From Symbiodinium microadriaticum (lineage: Eukaryota > Sar > Dinophyceae > Suessiales > Symbiodiniaceae): a stretch of 64,000 nucleotides of DNA. Shown here piece after piece: positions 11,121-24,092 of this stretch. The DNA is taken from assembly GCA_001939145.1 (NCBI GenBank), contig LSRX01000421.1, positions 378,082 through 442,081 of the forward strand, read 5' to 3'. Each line of letters begins with the position of its first letter. The stretch's first letter is position 1. Below the pieces are notes generated by a model. It did no database searches. It was not told where the DNA came from and saw nothing but the letters and a program-made list of their open reading frames with translations. A program made the position numbers and the translations under genes.

Positions 11121-12902
11121 TGAAGCTCGACCAAGCTTGATGAAACACAAATTGTCTTCGCTCCGGAACAATGCCTCGTCAAAGAACCACGTCAACCTAA
11201 TGGTGCCATCCGGAAGGGCTCGTGCCATGACTTCTTCGGGAATGGGCACGCTGTCCATCTTGGCCGCCTAGAGACAGGAACTCCAAGTCCTCTACAGCCC
11301 AAGTGACCTTTCCACCCTATGCCCGCGCCTGTGGCTCGGGTGATTGGGGCTGCGTCACCGCATGTGCCGCCGGTGCCGCAACCGTTTCCGGCGTGGGTGC
11401 CTGCGGTGAAGTGCCCTCTTCCTTGCTTGCCAGGTTGTCGCAGTCGGGCACGACCTGCACGCTTTAGATGGCAAGTTCACTTCGACGTCAAATCACAATT
11501 GTGGTCAGACGGAGGCTCGGGATCAAGCACTGCTGCCGTCCAGGCTGCCCAAGACCAGGGCATGCGGGGACGCCTGGACTGCGACCAGCTCACCACAGAA
11601 AGCTGCAGAGCCAAGCTGTGACAAATGCCTTGGACTCTTCCGCCACGGGACCGCCTGCTGCCAACGGCAAAAAGAACTGGGTCAAAGAACAGCTGACTGA
11701 CGTCATCCTACATTATACCTCCATCAATCGCGAGCCGGCCTACACCAGCTGCAGCATCACCGCTGCAGGGCAGCTGCGAAGGGCTCGACGGCGATTCGCT
11801 GAATGCTGTGAAGATGGGTTTGACTGGAGGCTGGGGACTACCCAGCTGCCCGGGCGAAACTGCAACGCCAGCCGCTTCCTCCGGGGATGTCGGTTTTGCA
11901 GGACTGCTGACGGGACTTCTTGCAGCAACACTTTCCTGAATTTCCTGTTCCGTCTGCTCGGGTTCAGTTTCCAGAGGCATAGTGTGCAGTTCTGCTCCAC
12001 CAGACAGAGCAGGGTCTGGCTGCTGGATCGGTGCTGTCACCACTTCATGGAGTGGCAGCTGAGGCTGTTGAAGAGGCCCTGTCGGCTGACTGTCAGATGT
12101 TCGTGGTGTGGGTAATGAAACAGCTGGCAGAGCTGTCGCAAGAGTGTCGTATGTTGCGTGTGTTGGCACGCTGGTCGGCAGCTCGCCGCTGCTTGCAATA
12201 CATGTTGACAGTGATGCAAATGCTGCAGTGTTGGTCGGGTGTGGTGCTGTACTGGAAGGTGCAGAGAGCTGGCCGTCAGGGCTTTGCCCGGGACCTGCAT
12301 GATCCCGCTGAGCAGGCTGGGACGCAAGTAACCTGTCCACAGCACTTGAAGGAATCTGCTGAGCTGGGAGGGTGGCCAGTAAGCTTGGGCGACAGGGCTC
12401 GGCTGGTGTGTCTGGCGCAGCTGATTGCGACACTTCTGCCGACCTCGCAGTGTGGTTCACAAAATCTCCACCGACGGCTAGCGCGGGTGACGTTGCTGCA
12501 CCAGAATGCACTGTGGGTGACGCCCTCGGTAGAGTAGCAGGTTCAGGCGTCACTGCTTTCGCCATCTGTGCTGCCGGTGCTTGAGTGGAGACCTGCGCTG
12601 GCGCGACCACAGGACCCTCGACTTCTTTGGCCGGCTGGATGCTTAAGGGTCCTGGCATAATTCACACACGTTCACACATAGAGCCCATCTCATCCCATCT
12701 CCATGGGTCCTGTGGCGGCGCTCAGAGCGCCTTCCAGTGCCTGCGCTCGCTTTCGAAGTGCATCGCGCTCCTTTAGAAGTCTGCCTCGCAGCGCAAGCGC
12801 AAGCAAGCCGGGCAGTTGCTTGCAAGCCAAAAGCCAAAAGCCAAAGGTACTGACCCAATGCATCTGCGAAACGAGGCCTTGTTCTTTGACATTCTCTGCC
12901 AA
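11121..12902 (-). CDS. Uncharacterised protein with coiled coil and Pro/Ala/Ser/Thr-rich region
   Basis: Three minus-strand segments look like one gene. A segment near 12780-12700 reads LLKERDALRKRAQALEGAL, a likely coiled coil. A 316-codon frame (12658-11708) is rich in Pro, Ala, Ser, Thr and Gln with few charges, typical of a disordered region; it follows a CAG|GA acceptor and ends at a GAG|GTATAAT donor-like site just before its stop. A terminal exon (about 11271-11123) begins after CTAG|G and reads MDSVPIPEEVMARALPDG followed by TIRLTWFFDEALFRSEDN, ending in a TGA. The last exon is compact and conserved-looking. No family is recognised. The long frame alone could arise from biased composition, but the flanking segments support a gene. 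Confidence 0.5.
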
Positions 12903-14779
12903 GATTTGCCTCAGTCAGAGAATATTACTGTTTCGACAAAAGCCTTTGGAGTGTCCAACAGTCTCCACACAAAACTGCGGGCCAAGTCACTTCTTGGTCT
13001 CAAGGCTTTGGGTGTGGTGTTTGCAAAGCTGAACCAACCTAGGGTCGGGGATGTGGCTGGACTGGGAAGAAGCACCGTGCAAGCCTCAGTCTTGCCAAGA
13101 TGCTGTGGCGTGGAGAGGTGAGCAACGCTGTCGCCTACCTGTCGAAGTCACTGCGCATGGCACGTCTGGAGCATGGATGCTTATGTGACGCATTGAAGGT
13201 TGAAGTACCTCGCCTGGGTTGGAATGGGCGCAGACCTTTCCTTTTGAAGCCTTTGTCACTTGCAGTGGGGCTGTTCCGGACACATGAGTGCGTCTTGAGA
13301 TCTTTGCATGCCTTCGCACACGGGTCGCTCGGAAAGCTCGAGCTCCAGGTCTTTGCTTAGGGTGCAGCTGAGGTGGCTCCCAGCGTCGTGGCTCTGGCAT
13401 GAATTGGCCGCCGGTGGGAGGAGGACCTGGAGTCAAGCGGAGCGGGAGCGGAGCCGTTTGCCGACTATCTGCTGACTAGCACTAGCTGTGACTAGCCGCC
13501 TGCGTGTGCCGGCCCTGTGCTTTGTGCGGCCATTTGCACACTTATCGGCCTCGGGCGTCGATGCAAAACACGGGTATTCTCTGATATGGAAGAAAGAAAT
13601 GACAGCAACCTGCCTGGCCACTTGCTGAACGAGCTGTGGTCTGAAGGCATGCGCCTGTGACCCATGAGCCGCTGGCAGCCTCAAGCACGTCAAACTGCAA
13701 GACATGGCCACATGGTGTCCAAGCGCTTGGTGATGCAGCTGCGACTAAGCAGCGTCATGTGAGGACGGGCTTGAAGCCTCTGTGTTTGTGCGACCATTGG
13801 CTGCAGTGGTCTTTGGCAGTTGGCCACCATGGGATGATCCACAGGTGCCACGGACCTATCCAATGTGTTTGCAAAAGTCGACTTCTCTGCAGTGGCTTCC
13901 CTGCACCGATCTGCCGCACCTTGGCTGAACGGCTGCCGAGCCGCGCATTACAGGCGGTGCGCCCACATATGCCTTTCGGACTCTTCGAGGTGTAAAGCAC
14001 GGTTCCTCCAATGTTACAAGCGAAACCCCCGTCTCATTACCCAGCCTTTGCCGCAGGCCTCCATTGCACTTGCTGCGCCATTGCCCAGGTCCGGTGCTAA
14101 ATCTTGCTACCCAAGACTCTGCCAGGCAGGAGGACTTGTCGTGTCTTTTTGTGTCTGCGTTTGTGTTCTTTCCCTCTGCCGTCATCCTCCCTTACTGCTC
14201 TGCACTGGCAAGCAGGTTCTGAGGTGTCACCATAGTAGTTGGCTTTTCAACAAAGACATCCGTGCGGTTTCTGCTCAACGGCCGATCCCAATGGGCTGCA
14301 ACGCCTCGGCACCTCAGGCAGGAAAGGTCCTGAAGCATTAGCACAGTCAGTGCATCAATGCAGAGGAGTATGCGAGAGAAAGGGAGAGAGTCGTGTGAGA
14401 GAGAGAGAGAGAGAGAGAGACTCAAATCCAAGACCTGCCGGGGTAGCCCGTGCATCAACGAGTTGTCCAGCTCCTGCCCAGCTCTTGGTGGGCAGTTCTT
14501 GTTTCATCACTCATTCTGTTGCTCGTGCCTTGTTTATCGTTCTGGTGGGCTTGGCTCTTCAGTGTTGGTCGCACTACAGCGCTGCATCGTTCGAATCGCA
14601 TATTCTCGCAGTACCCTGTCGCTGTTTGTACCGTGGTCTCTACTGATCTGCTGCATCGTAGTTGTAGCACGAGTGACTACTTTAACTCTGAAAGGACCAG
14701 CGGCCGTGGTTCTGTCGTTGCTACTGTCGTGGTCGACGTTATTGCCGCCTCTCACATGTGTGTCACCGCACTACGAGTA

Positions 14780-15110
14780 CGCCTGATCGGACAAAGCAAC
14801 TTGCTGTCTTCATGCTTTCACTCACATTCGGGGCAGAAACCATCCTAGTCACACTGATGAGGACTATGATGCTTTGCATACGACTCTCAACAGCAACAAC
14901 AACACCAGCAAAAGCACGCGAAGAGCAACACCAGTGATTCCAGTGATAGCAAGCTTCAACATCAGAATTTTCATCCGAATCGCACCACACTTTCTGCACG
15001 CGCTCGAAGGCCTCGCCGAATGAGACGAAGGCGGACATGGCCATGGCTGACACGCGGTCCACCTCAAAGATGTGACGAAAGAAGCCCTGAAGTCTTGGGA
15101 CCAAAGGCTA
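14780..15110 (-). CDS. Candidate exon of an uncharacterised protein
   Basis: The minus frame reads GFFRHIFEVDRVSAMAMS then AFVSFGEAFERVQKVW and CDSDENSD, which looks like genuine helical protein sequence. A CAG|G acceptor candidate stands just upstream. No domain is recognised. It may belong to the coiled-coil gene further left, but 1.9 kb of unresolved sequence lies between them. Confidence 0.35.
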
Positions 15111-15379
15111 TCAGTGAGCTCTGCGATTTTATGGCTGGTGTTGACCCGAGTCGACGTCCACTCACGAAGCTCCCGATTCGCCCGATTCCCCACGTGTTTG
15201 TTTTCATCACGGGTCTCACCCACCTGATCGTCCATCTTCCGGGTGAGAACGGGCATAACTTGCGTGTGCGATCTCTCCTGGCTAAGCAACCCCTCGTGGT
15301 CCCGTACTCTTCACATCCCAGCAGAGCCGCAGAACCCACATGATATATCTACACAGTTGTGTAACATGTTGTTTCTCAT

Positions 15380-15525
15380 TCGTTTCATACATATACATAC
15401 ACACATACATGCATGCATGCATGCATGCATGCCTGCCTACCTACGTACCTACCTACCTACCTACCTACCTACCTACCTAGATACCTACCTACCCACCTAC
15501 CTACCTACATCCATACATAGACATG
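15380..15525. repeat. Compound tetranucleotide microsatellite
   Basis: Successive tracts of TACA, CATG, CTGC and ACCT units are visible (for example seven CATG units, then many ACCT units). The flanks (15590-15690) are degenerate GTAT/TGTA-rich sequence. Confidence 0.9.
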
Positions 15526-16619
15526 TCTTTCTTTGAAGACTTATGAAAAATGGAGATGTGGATGCACGTGCACAGCCTGGATGTTGATGTAGGTGTACAT
15601 GTATGTGAATGTGTGTATATATACGCACATATACATGTATGTAAATATGCGTGTATGAATATCTGTATACTGTATATGTATGTATGTTTGTTTGTCCGCC
15701 GACACGGGGGCGGCGCACAGCCGTAGCCAAAGTTGCGCAGGCATAGCTTCCAGCGTCCTGCTACGTAGATGTTTGAACCAACTTGGCCTCCGATGTCACA
15801 CTTCACCGGGACACTCCCACATGAGATGCGAAGAAGGAAGGGAGTTCACATGCGCTCTCCGCAGAAAGCCGACGTCAGCAGACGACATGCTTTTGCATCA
15901 CATCATCTTTCTTCTCTTCCTTAACTTGCCTAGGTCGCTTATGTATATGTTCCAATGCCAGAAAAACCCCGCCCTCCACAGCGCACCTTTCTTTACATAC
16001 ATCTATATGCAAATACAGAAATAAGCATTACAAATTGGACCGGCGACGGCACACAGATAGCTGGGAAAGCATCAGAAGGCTCATGGTTTCGGACATAACT
16101 GGTTGTCGAATTGGTCATAACCAGGAAGGTCAACCGGTTGGCCAGTTGGCTCTTCCTTTTTGTGTTGTTGCCCCCAGGTAGTTTGGCACGTGCAGCGCAG
16201 CTTTAGGCTCGGGCATGCCGTCCCACGAATTGCAATGTCTGGGCTCACTCTTCTTCACATGCCTCAACTAATTGCGGCTTGTGGCGCAATTTGAACTCCT
16301 CTCGGCCTTTCCAGTCTTTCGGGTCACTGGGCCGGGTGTTGTCAAGGTCAAGAAAGTTCTACCCCTGACCGTGACAGTCGATCCCTCATTGTGCATCTTG
16401 TATGTCACTCTGTCCGTCGCCGGTCAATCGGGACATTTGCATTGGAAAAATCTTGGAGGTTTCGATTCGAAGATCGAGCGTTTCCTTTTTCTGCTTTGAC
16501 GTGCCAGATCCATTCAGCGCATCCTACGTGTAATCATGAACAGTTCATGAACATTCATTCTTCATGCCCTGTGCCGAGCAATGAGGGCGCCAATCTGCTG
16601 AAGATAGTCAAACGAGCTG

Positions 16620-19315
16620 TCACGCAAATCCGACATGCGCAGCAAACCCCAGTGCACCAGGCTGTTGCTCCGTTCCCGACAACACATCAGTCAAACAACT
16701 CGCTGCCAACGTCGACGCGTCTACAACGGCATGCGGAATGACAGTCGGTGTCAGGTACACCAATGTACCGTGTCGCAGAATCGGATGAGGGTTTCTAGTC
16801 GAGTCAATCAAGGCAAGATAGTCTCGGGCCTGGGCCTCTACGGTCCAAAAAATCCTGCAACAACACATCGGCAATACTGACCAGCGGAAACGGCATCCCA
16901 GTGCACACGTAGAACTGCACGCTCAAGGACTGACCAATGCTACAGTCAAGCTGCACCATCTTCTTGCCTTGCACATCCAATGTCTTCCCAGACAAATTCC
17001 GAAGTGCTCTCATTCAAGTGCGCGGCAGGATATAGCGGCGCAAGCCATTCCGGTCAACAGCTTGCACAAGCTCCACTGTCGAACCGTATCCACGACTTAT
17101 CGACCAATCACGCTTGCCCGTGAAACTCAATCAATCTGTTATCCAACTGGATCAACCTCTGGCATATTTTTGGGAGGCGCCGGAACTCCGGCACTCAACA
17201 CGCCGATCAACAAGCATGCTCGATTCGGCAGTATCCCAGGCTTCGCACTTCGGATGCTCGATCGGGGTGCATTTTGATCCTGCACCTCGACAGTCGCAGC
17301 TGCAACATGTTGCGACGGTTCACAGTTGGTGGCTTCTTGCGGCGCATTCGTTTGGGAGCTGGACGCCATATTGGAGCTCGGCTGCTCCGTGCCCCACCAG
17401 TCTTGTGAATTCCAAGACGTGTCTTCGTTCCAACCACTCCAGTCGTTATCGAACCCATTCCAGTCACTGGACCCATCATCAAGCGAACCTATCCACTCAT
17501 GACTCCAATCACGATTACTTCCATGAAGACCAACCATCGTACCATTCCATTCCTGTTCCCGATTCCAAACCGGATTCACTCTCCTTGTTGAATCCCTTGT
17601 TGGCTATCATCATCGGTCACTGCCGACGTTTCCCCCTAGCATTCTCTACTCCAGCGGCTCGGGTCACCAAAAACAAAACGACCTTGTCCGTTTGAGTTTC
17701 CTTGCACTCCTTTTCATTGTCCTCTCATTCCTTGCATCCTTCTCTCTTTCCATTTCTTGCCTTTGTGCGTTCCTTTCCCTGGGCCTCTTCCTTGGTAGAT
17801 ACCTTTTCTATGCTACCCTTTTCCTCCTTTCCTTCCTGTCTTCCTTTCAATGCTCCAACGTCCATGTCTGCTGGACCATCGTCATTCCTCATGCTTGGCA
17901 GAGTCAGATGTCTGCTATTGAGATATCTGGACACAATCTCCATGACTTCACCGAACGTTTTGATGTTACGAACTTCCGAACATTCAACCATTAAGACGCA
18001 AATGCTGCTGGATTGGGCCAGTCATGTTCTGCAGAAACAGTGCGTGTGTTCCGGAGGTCATTGCCCAACGGCCTGCCAGTCGCCTTCTCGTGACGATTCT
18101 TCAAGATGCTGAAATCACTCAGATCATTCTCCAGTTGATCACTTCTCAGCTTGCACGAAAGGATCTCATTCAGGAGACTCGTGGCTTTCGCTCACGCAGG
18201 CACTGCAAACTGACTGCGCAATCTTCCCCAAATATCAAACATTCTGTGTGCTACGTCGAAGACTCGCCCAGGCGGTACCGTCAGTGATCTGTGCCAGCAT
18301 GCACGCCAATCCTCGTGAGGAGAACAGTAACAGTTCGTTGTTTTGTGCTCTAGTCTGCTGCACGTCAAAGGCTTCACTCACCCCATCAGCGGTCACCTTC
18401 TGAGCACCTTCGACATCATCCATCATTCACTGCGCAGAGGGTTTGTGCAACCTAACATACCGCCTCAATTGCCATAACCACTCTTCCCTTGTCTCCAGCT
18501 CACCACGGTGCTCTGTTGGTGGGAACAGTTTGATCTCACCACCAGTTCCTGTCACTCCGAAGCCCACTACCGTTTGTGGCTCATCAATTGCCCCTCGATC
18601 AAGCCTGGGCCAGCTCCTCGCAGTGTTGCATTGCGGTACCACTCCACCATTTCGTCCAAGCAGACGATGCGACGTCGTTCTGGGGCATTCTGATGATGAC
18701 CATCCCGCCAACTCATGCTCACGGCCTTTCCCCATTGATATGGCTGACATGGTCAGTAAACTGACGATTAATGTAGTTGTCAAGCTTGAGGCGCTGATTG
18801 ACAGTGTTCTACACCCATGCCCTCCTCGCGACGTCATTTCTCGACTCTACGCGATGAACGCGACGTTCTCCTTGCCATTCTCCTCAAGCACTCCTTGCAG
18901 TGTCACTGCAGTGACTTCCGCAAGGCACTCATCATACACGCATCCATGACATCCTCCTTGGCACAGGGGAGGCTCTTCCATTCCGCGTGCCAGACCAATA
19001 CCAGCCAGTCTCCATCATGCACTCCTGAGGAATATTCTGGAGCGCCGCAATTTCTAACGATGACAGTCTCAATCTCAGGGAACTCATTGAGTCATTCGAG
19101 TGCTCAGCGCGGTGCTCAAACCGGCGCCACCCAGAAAATCCTCCACACTTGGCATCGGGGACAACAATTGGGGCAGTGTCCTCATCCCATTCTCGCCGGT
19201 ACACTGGCCCACCTGAGCACTGCACAATCGATCGGCCAACACTCACATGGCGGTCCAATGCAGGGGCCGCAGTCCAACTCTTACGGCACTGATCGGTACT
19301 GGCCCAATGTCTCAT
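16620..19315 (-). mobile_element. Decayed Ty1/copia-like LTR retrotransposon: gag and protease remnants
   Basis: Read on the minus strand, gag-like pieces come first: REEWLWQLRRYVRLHKP (about 18500), EILSCKLRSDQLENDLSDF (about 18165-18105), and VRNIKTFGEVMEIVSRYL (about 17970) followed by PADMDVGALKG and a Lys/Glu-rich tail. This arrangement is common in dinoflagellate copia gag proteins. A Trp/Asn/Ser-rich spacer follows (17579-17350). A retropepsin comes next: DSGA at 17080-17069, with LSGKTLDVQGKKMVQLD and CTGMPFPLVSIADVLL (about 16990-16840) as its core. The pieces lie in different frames, and a TGA at 17056-17054 falls shortly after DSGA, so the copy is dead. No integrase or reverse transcriptase, LTR pair or target-site duplication was found; the 3' part is missing. 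Confidence 0.75.
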
Positions 19316-19406
19316 TCATGAGGCGGCGGGCCTCGAACGTGACCTAAAATTCTGATGCATTCCTCTCGTCCAAGAAATTTAATTGAGTTTTCCTGTGCGA
19401 TTTTTT

Positions 19407-19542
19407 TGGGTCTAGGAGCGTTCTTGGACCTGGACTATGTTGCTGATGTCGGCTAGCTTTCAAGCCCGAACTGAGCCTCCCAAAACTCTCCAAAAATAAG
19501 CCATTTCTTGGGTCCAGGAAGCCTTTTTGGATCCGGTCTATG
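19407..19542. repeat. Two-copy imperfect tandem repeat abutting an assembly gap
   Basis: A segment of about 35 bp (TTGGGTCTAGGAGCGTTCTT and following) recurs about 98 bp later as TTGGGTCCAGGAAGCCTTTT and following, and then the N gap begins. This suggests that the gap hides more copies of a satellite. Confidence 0.6.
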
Positions 19543-20430
19543 NNNNNNNNNNNNNNNNNNNNNNNNNNNNNNNNNNNNNNNNNNNNNNNNNNNNNNNNNN
19601 NNNNNNNNNNNNNNNNNNNNNNNNNNNNNNNNNNNNNNNNNNNNNNNNNNNNNNNNNNNNNNNNNNNNNNNNNNNNNNNNNNNNNNNNNNNNNNNNNNNN
19701 NNNNNNNNNNNNNNNNNNNNNNNNNNNNNNNNNNNNNNNNNNNNNNNNNNNNNNNNNNNNNNNNNNNNNNNNNNNNNNNNNNNNNNNNNNNNNNNNNNNN
19801 NNNNNNNNNNNNNNNNNNNNNNNNNNNNNNNNNNNNNNNNNNNNNNNNNNNNNNNNNNNNNNNNNNNNNNNNNNNNNNNNNNNNNNNNNNNNNNNNNNNN
19901 NNNNNNNNNNNNNNNNNNNNNNNNNNNNNNNNNNNNNNNNNNNNNNNNNNNNNNNNNNNNNNNNNNNNNNNNNNNNNNNNNNNNNNNNNNNNNNNNNNNN
20001 NNNNNNNNNNNNNNNNNNNNNNNNNNNNNNNNNNNNNNNNNNNNNNNNNNNNNNNNNNNNNNNNNNNNNNNNNNNNNNNNNNNNNNNNNNNNNNNNNNNN
20101 NNNNNNNNNNNNNNNNNNNNNNNNNNNNNNNNNNNNNNNNNNNNNNNNNNNNNNNNNNNNNNNNNNNNNNNNNNNNNNNNNNNNNNNNNNNNNNNNNNNN
20201 NNNNNNNNNNNNNNNNNNNNNNNNNNNNNNNNNNNNNNNNNNNNNNNNNNNNNNNNNNNNNNNNNNNNNNNNNNNNNNNNNNNNNNNNNNNNNNNNNNNN
20301 NNNNNNNNNNNNNNNNNNNNNNNNNNNNNNNNNNNNNNNNNNNNNNNNNNNNNNNNNNNNNNNNNNNNNNNNNNNNNNNNNNNNNNNNNNNNNNNNNNNN
20401 NNNNNNNNNNNNNNNNNNNNNNNNNNNNNN
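19543..20430. other. Assembly gap (888 N)
   Basis: The bases are undetermined. Tandem repeats on both sides suggest that a repeat array collapsed or could not be bridged. Confidence 1.
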
Positions 20431-20915
20431 AGCGGCGGCGCCTGCATGCCGCCCGCATGCGCGCTGCACCCTTTGCGGCGGCGATGGACACAGAGCCTGC
20501 ATGCCGACTGCATGCCACTGCACCCTGCCTGCATGCCGACTGCGCGTGGCTGCACCCCCTTCGGTGGCGGTGGACACAGCGCGCCCCACATGCATGCCGC
20601 CTGCATGCCTACTGAACTGCATGCCCCGTCTGCATGCCGCTGCGCCTTCTGCGGCGGCAGTGGACATAGCATGCCCCTCGTGCGTGCAGCCTGCATGCGG
20701 ACTGCATGCCGCTGCACCCCCTACGGCGGCGGCGGACACGGCGTCTGCATGCCGCTGCATGTCGACTACACCCCACCTGCATGCAACCTGCATGCCGACT
20801 GCATGCCGCTGCACCCGTTCGGCGGCGGTGGACACAGCGCGCCCCACCTGCATGCCGCCTGCATGCCGACTGCATGCAGCTGCGCACCCTGCGGCGGCGT
20901 TGGATTCAGCGCGTC
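20431..20915. repeat. GC-rich minisatellite, unit about 70-97 bp
   Basis: A GGCGGCGGTGGACACAG-like core appears at about 20475, 20564, 20652, 20724, 20821 and 20892. It alternates with runs of GCATGCCGMCT-like units (CTGCATGCCGACTGCATGCC). The array keeps several frames open and gives Ala/Cys/His/Met/Pro-rich translations. These are by-products of the repeat and not a supported gene. Confidence 0.85.
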
Positions 20916-20929
20916 CTGTTATTTACATA

Positions 20930-21500
20930 GAACCCCTAATAGCTAAAGTTGCTAAAGCTATCTGGGAAAAAGATGTATGTATGTGCGTGTGCGTGTGTTA
21001 TGTTGTGTTGTGCAAAGCTCTGCTGTGATATGACATGTTACGACGATCTGACGTGAAATGCTATGTTGCGCGTTGTTACATTGCAATGTGTATTGCACGA
21101 CTATGTGATATGTAATGTTATGATATGCTGCGTTGTGTTATGCTGCGCGGTGCTGTGTTATGTAGTGTTCTGTCGTGCATGTATGTATGTCCATCTGCCT
21201 GTCTGCTGCATGCCTCAGATGATAGAAACAATGAATGAAAGATTGAGCTAAAAAGACAAATGCATGAACAAGTGAGTGGGTAAATGAAACAGTGCGTGCA
21301 TAGATGGATGGATGAATAAAGGAATGAATGAGCCAGCGAGTGAGTGAAGTCTTGCATGTATCTACCACGGTCCATGGCAAACGATACCGTCGTGCAGGTG
21401 TATGTGTACATATGATTTATACGTGCTATATACATACACCGTTTCGCCTGAAATTTGTCAGGAAAGACTTGACTGGCCAGCACTCAGCATCATCCTGAAA
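20930..21500. other. Low-complexity degenerate TGTTATG / GAATGAAT-rich stretch
   Basis: Sequence of drifting short motifs (TGTTATG, TGCGTTG, later GAATGAGTGAG) with no gene visible. It resembles eroded microsatellite. Confidence 0.6.
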
Positions 21501-23470
21501 GTGCGGGGACTGGTCGTTGGCAAGCTGACCTCGGCACACCAGGTCCTAGATGACGAGGATATCTAATCTAATGAACGGACAGGAAAGCTTGTACCCGTCG
21601 CCAAGTACTCATCCGACTAAATTAGAGCACAGTCAGACACCTGCAGATTCCCTATCGCTTGGAGGCTCTGATCGCCTTCAACTATCTTCAACAAACCGGA
21701 CCCGAAACGCCAGAAACAAGCGCAAAGCAGCGACCTGAACAGACGCATCCCACCAGTAACGGGCCCACACAGTTGCAAGCAGTCGCACCACGGGAAAGCA
21801 CGATAAGAACTAGGCGATCTGCTCGGCGGAATTGTCCTACACAGACAATTGCTCTCCGTCTCGCGGCTGGTGACAGCTGCACCTGGCCGCAGTGCGGCTG
21901 CGGTGTTGGATGCCAGCGCTCTTGGCAGAGCATGGCTGGCCGTGCTCAGAATGGGCTTGGAATGTATGGTCCCACCTGATCCCCTGCAGCGTAGGAGCGC
22001 TGCGGATTCTGATTCTCCAGCGGGCGGTCCAATCGCCCAACAAACATTACTGTACCCATTGCTTATGCGTCGATCATAGAAATGTAGGTGTCTGAAGAGC
22101 CCGCAGCCTGCAGGCCTCTCTAAGGCTCTCGAAAGTAGGACAAGTAGATTGAATCGTCGCAGTTGGGCGGGTGAGGCAACTTTCATTTCGGCGCTTACAC
22201 AGCAACCGTGTTGTTGTCTTGTCCTCATGTTACGGTGCACTGGGCTGATCATAGTTTGCAGCTGTGCCGATCTCACAGTATGCTGGGGCCCTCTACCCAG
22301 GCCATGGAGAGCAGTGAAGCGCACCCTGAATTCAGGTGCTGTGGAGTGTCGATCAAGCTGCACAAAGCTGGAATTTGGCCCTAAACGGATGCCTTGGATG
22401 TGGATGATCAACGTGTCCGAGCAGAAGCTTGGCCATCTCGTCCACATGCTCTTCCTCGACTGTAGTTATGTTACGTGCCCAAATCGTTCCAAGTGTTCTT
22501 TGGGCACTAATCGCAGCCGTAGTCACGTAGTACCACTGGGCGTCTTGCATACACAATCATACACAGTTGTATCACCAGCATCATACTCACCACCCTCCTT
22601 CTGTATCAGCAATCACAGTAAGTCTTTGTTCCAAACTGCCTCATCGTGATTATCATTGTCCTCGTCCTCGTGCTTCAGTTCCTTCTGATCGCAAGTCCAA
22701 CTCGCTACCGCCAGCACCACCACCCTCTCAATTCTTGTCCTCAGCCTCGTCTTAACCCGGTCATTGATGATGAGGAAGCGTGCCATCCGTTCACGAAAAC
22801 TGTGCTGAAGCAGCCCTCCTTTTGTCCAGGATGGGTAGTGTGTACAAGTAGTCGTAACTAACAGTGCAACAAACAGCACTAGCTTATCACATGAGTACGC
22901 TGCAACTCTGCAGCATGCTAAATCCGACATGACTGCGTCGCACTAAATTACCCTGTGCCACAGGGGAGCGTGGGCACGACAAACGTGCAGCAAAACATAG
23001 GCTGGACAGCATCCAGCAGCAAGCAAACAAACCCGGCCAGCAACTGCAGTCTGCGCAAGCAAGTGGAAATGATGCACGAGCAAGCATACACAAGCGCAAG
23101 CCTGTGCGCGCAGGCGAGAACTTCCCTCCGAGCCTGTGCATTGATTCCCCAAGATCGTTTGCATTGACATCATCAACCATCTATGTCGAATCTACAACAC
23201 CTATTGTCCAACCTTGTGGCTACCACGATCATGACATGTACACCAACGTCTTCACCACCACCAGACGTGTCGTCGTCGTCGTCGTCGTGGTCGTCGTCAT
23301 TGTCGTCATCAGCATCGCCGTTACCACCATCATTTCCGACAGCAACATCATCAAAGCCTGCACTGTCATCAGCCGCATCGACATCAATAGCACGCCAGCA
23401 TCGCACACGTTCATCATCAGCACCATCATAAGTCAGCGCCGGCATGACACGGCATGACCAGCAGAAGCAT

Positions 23471-23473
<3 letters not shown>

Positions 23474-23526
<53 letters not shown>
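23474..23526. repeat. (CAG)n trinucleotide microsatellite
   Basis: About 17 uninterrupted CAG units. Confidence 0.95.
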
Positions 23527-23527
<1 letters not shown>

Positions 23528-24046
23528 GTAGAACTGCAGCAACAACGACGACTAGTGGTGTCGCACTGGTTGATCATGTTGCAATGCTAGAACATGTTAG
23601 AACAAGGATTGCCTTCGTGACGATACTTGATAACCATGGTATCGCTCTTACCCACCGCCGGCGCAAGAACCAACACCACGGTTGGTTGCTGCTGTTAGAA
23701 ACCGTCGAAGATACAGTGGTCGGAGGCCACATGCATCTCGCCTCCACGTACTCCACCGTCTGCTTCACCGCCGCCAGTGCTGCATGCTTCGCTTGCCACG
23801 AATCCTGGAACAAGGATCTTTCTACAGCTGCTCCGATTAGTGGCTGCTACGGCTATTCCAGGCTGAACACGACTAGCATCAGGTCGCGGCGATAACGATG
23901 GAGCATGGCGAGGACGGAGACGACTGCAAGGACGACGGTGGCGCCGACGGACAACTACTATGACGACGAGGACGATGGCCATGCGACAAGGATAGTAGCG
24001 ATGTTGGTGATGATGGTGATCATACTGGTGATGATAAAGACGATGA

Positions 24047-24052
24047 CGATGG

Positions 24053-24090
<38 letters not shown>

Positions 24091-24092
24091 CT
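24047..24092. repeat. (GAT)n trinucleotide microsatellite
   Basis: About 14 GAT units inside a longer, imperfect GAT/GGT-rich stretch. Confidence 0.9.

Noticed and set aside
19344..21028. Very long frames (362-506 codons) over 19.3-21.0 kb
   Set aside because: Most of the length is assembly-gap N, and the rest is GC-rich tandem repeat.
21617..22447. 276-codon open frame on the minus strand
   Set aside because: At this base composition one frame of this length is expected by chance in a 64-kb window searched in six frames. The translation lacks domain or splice signals.
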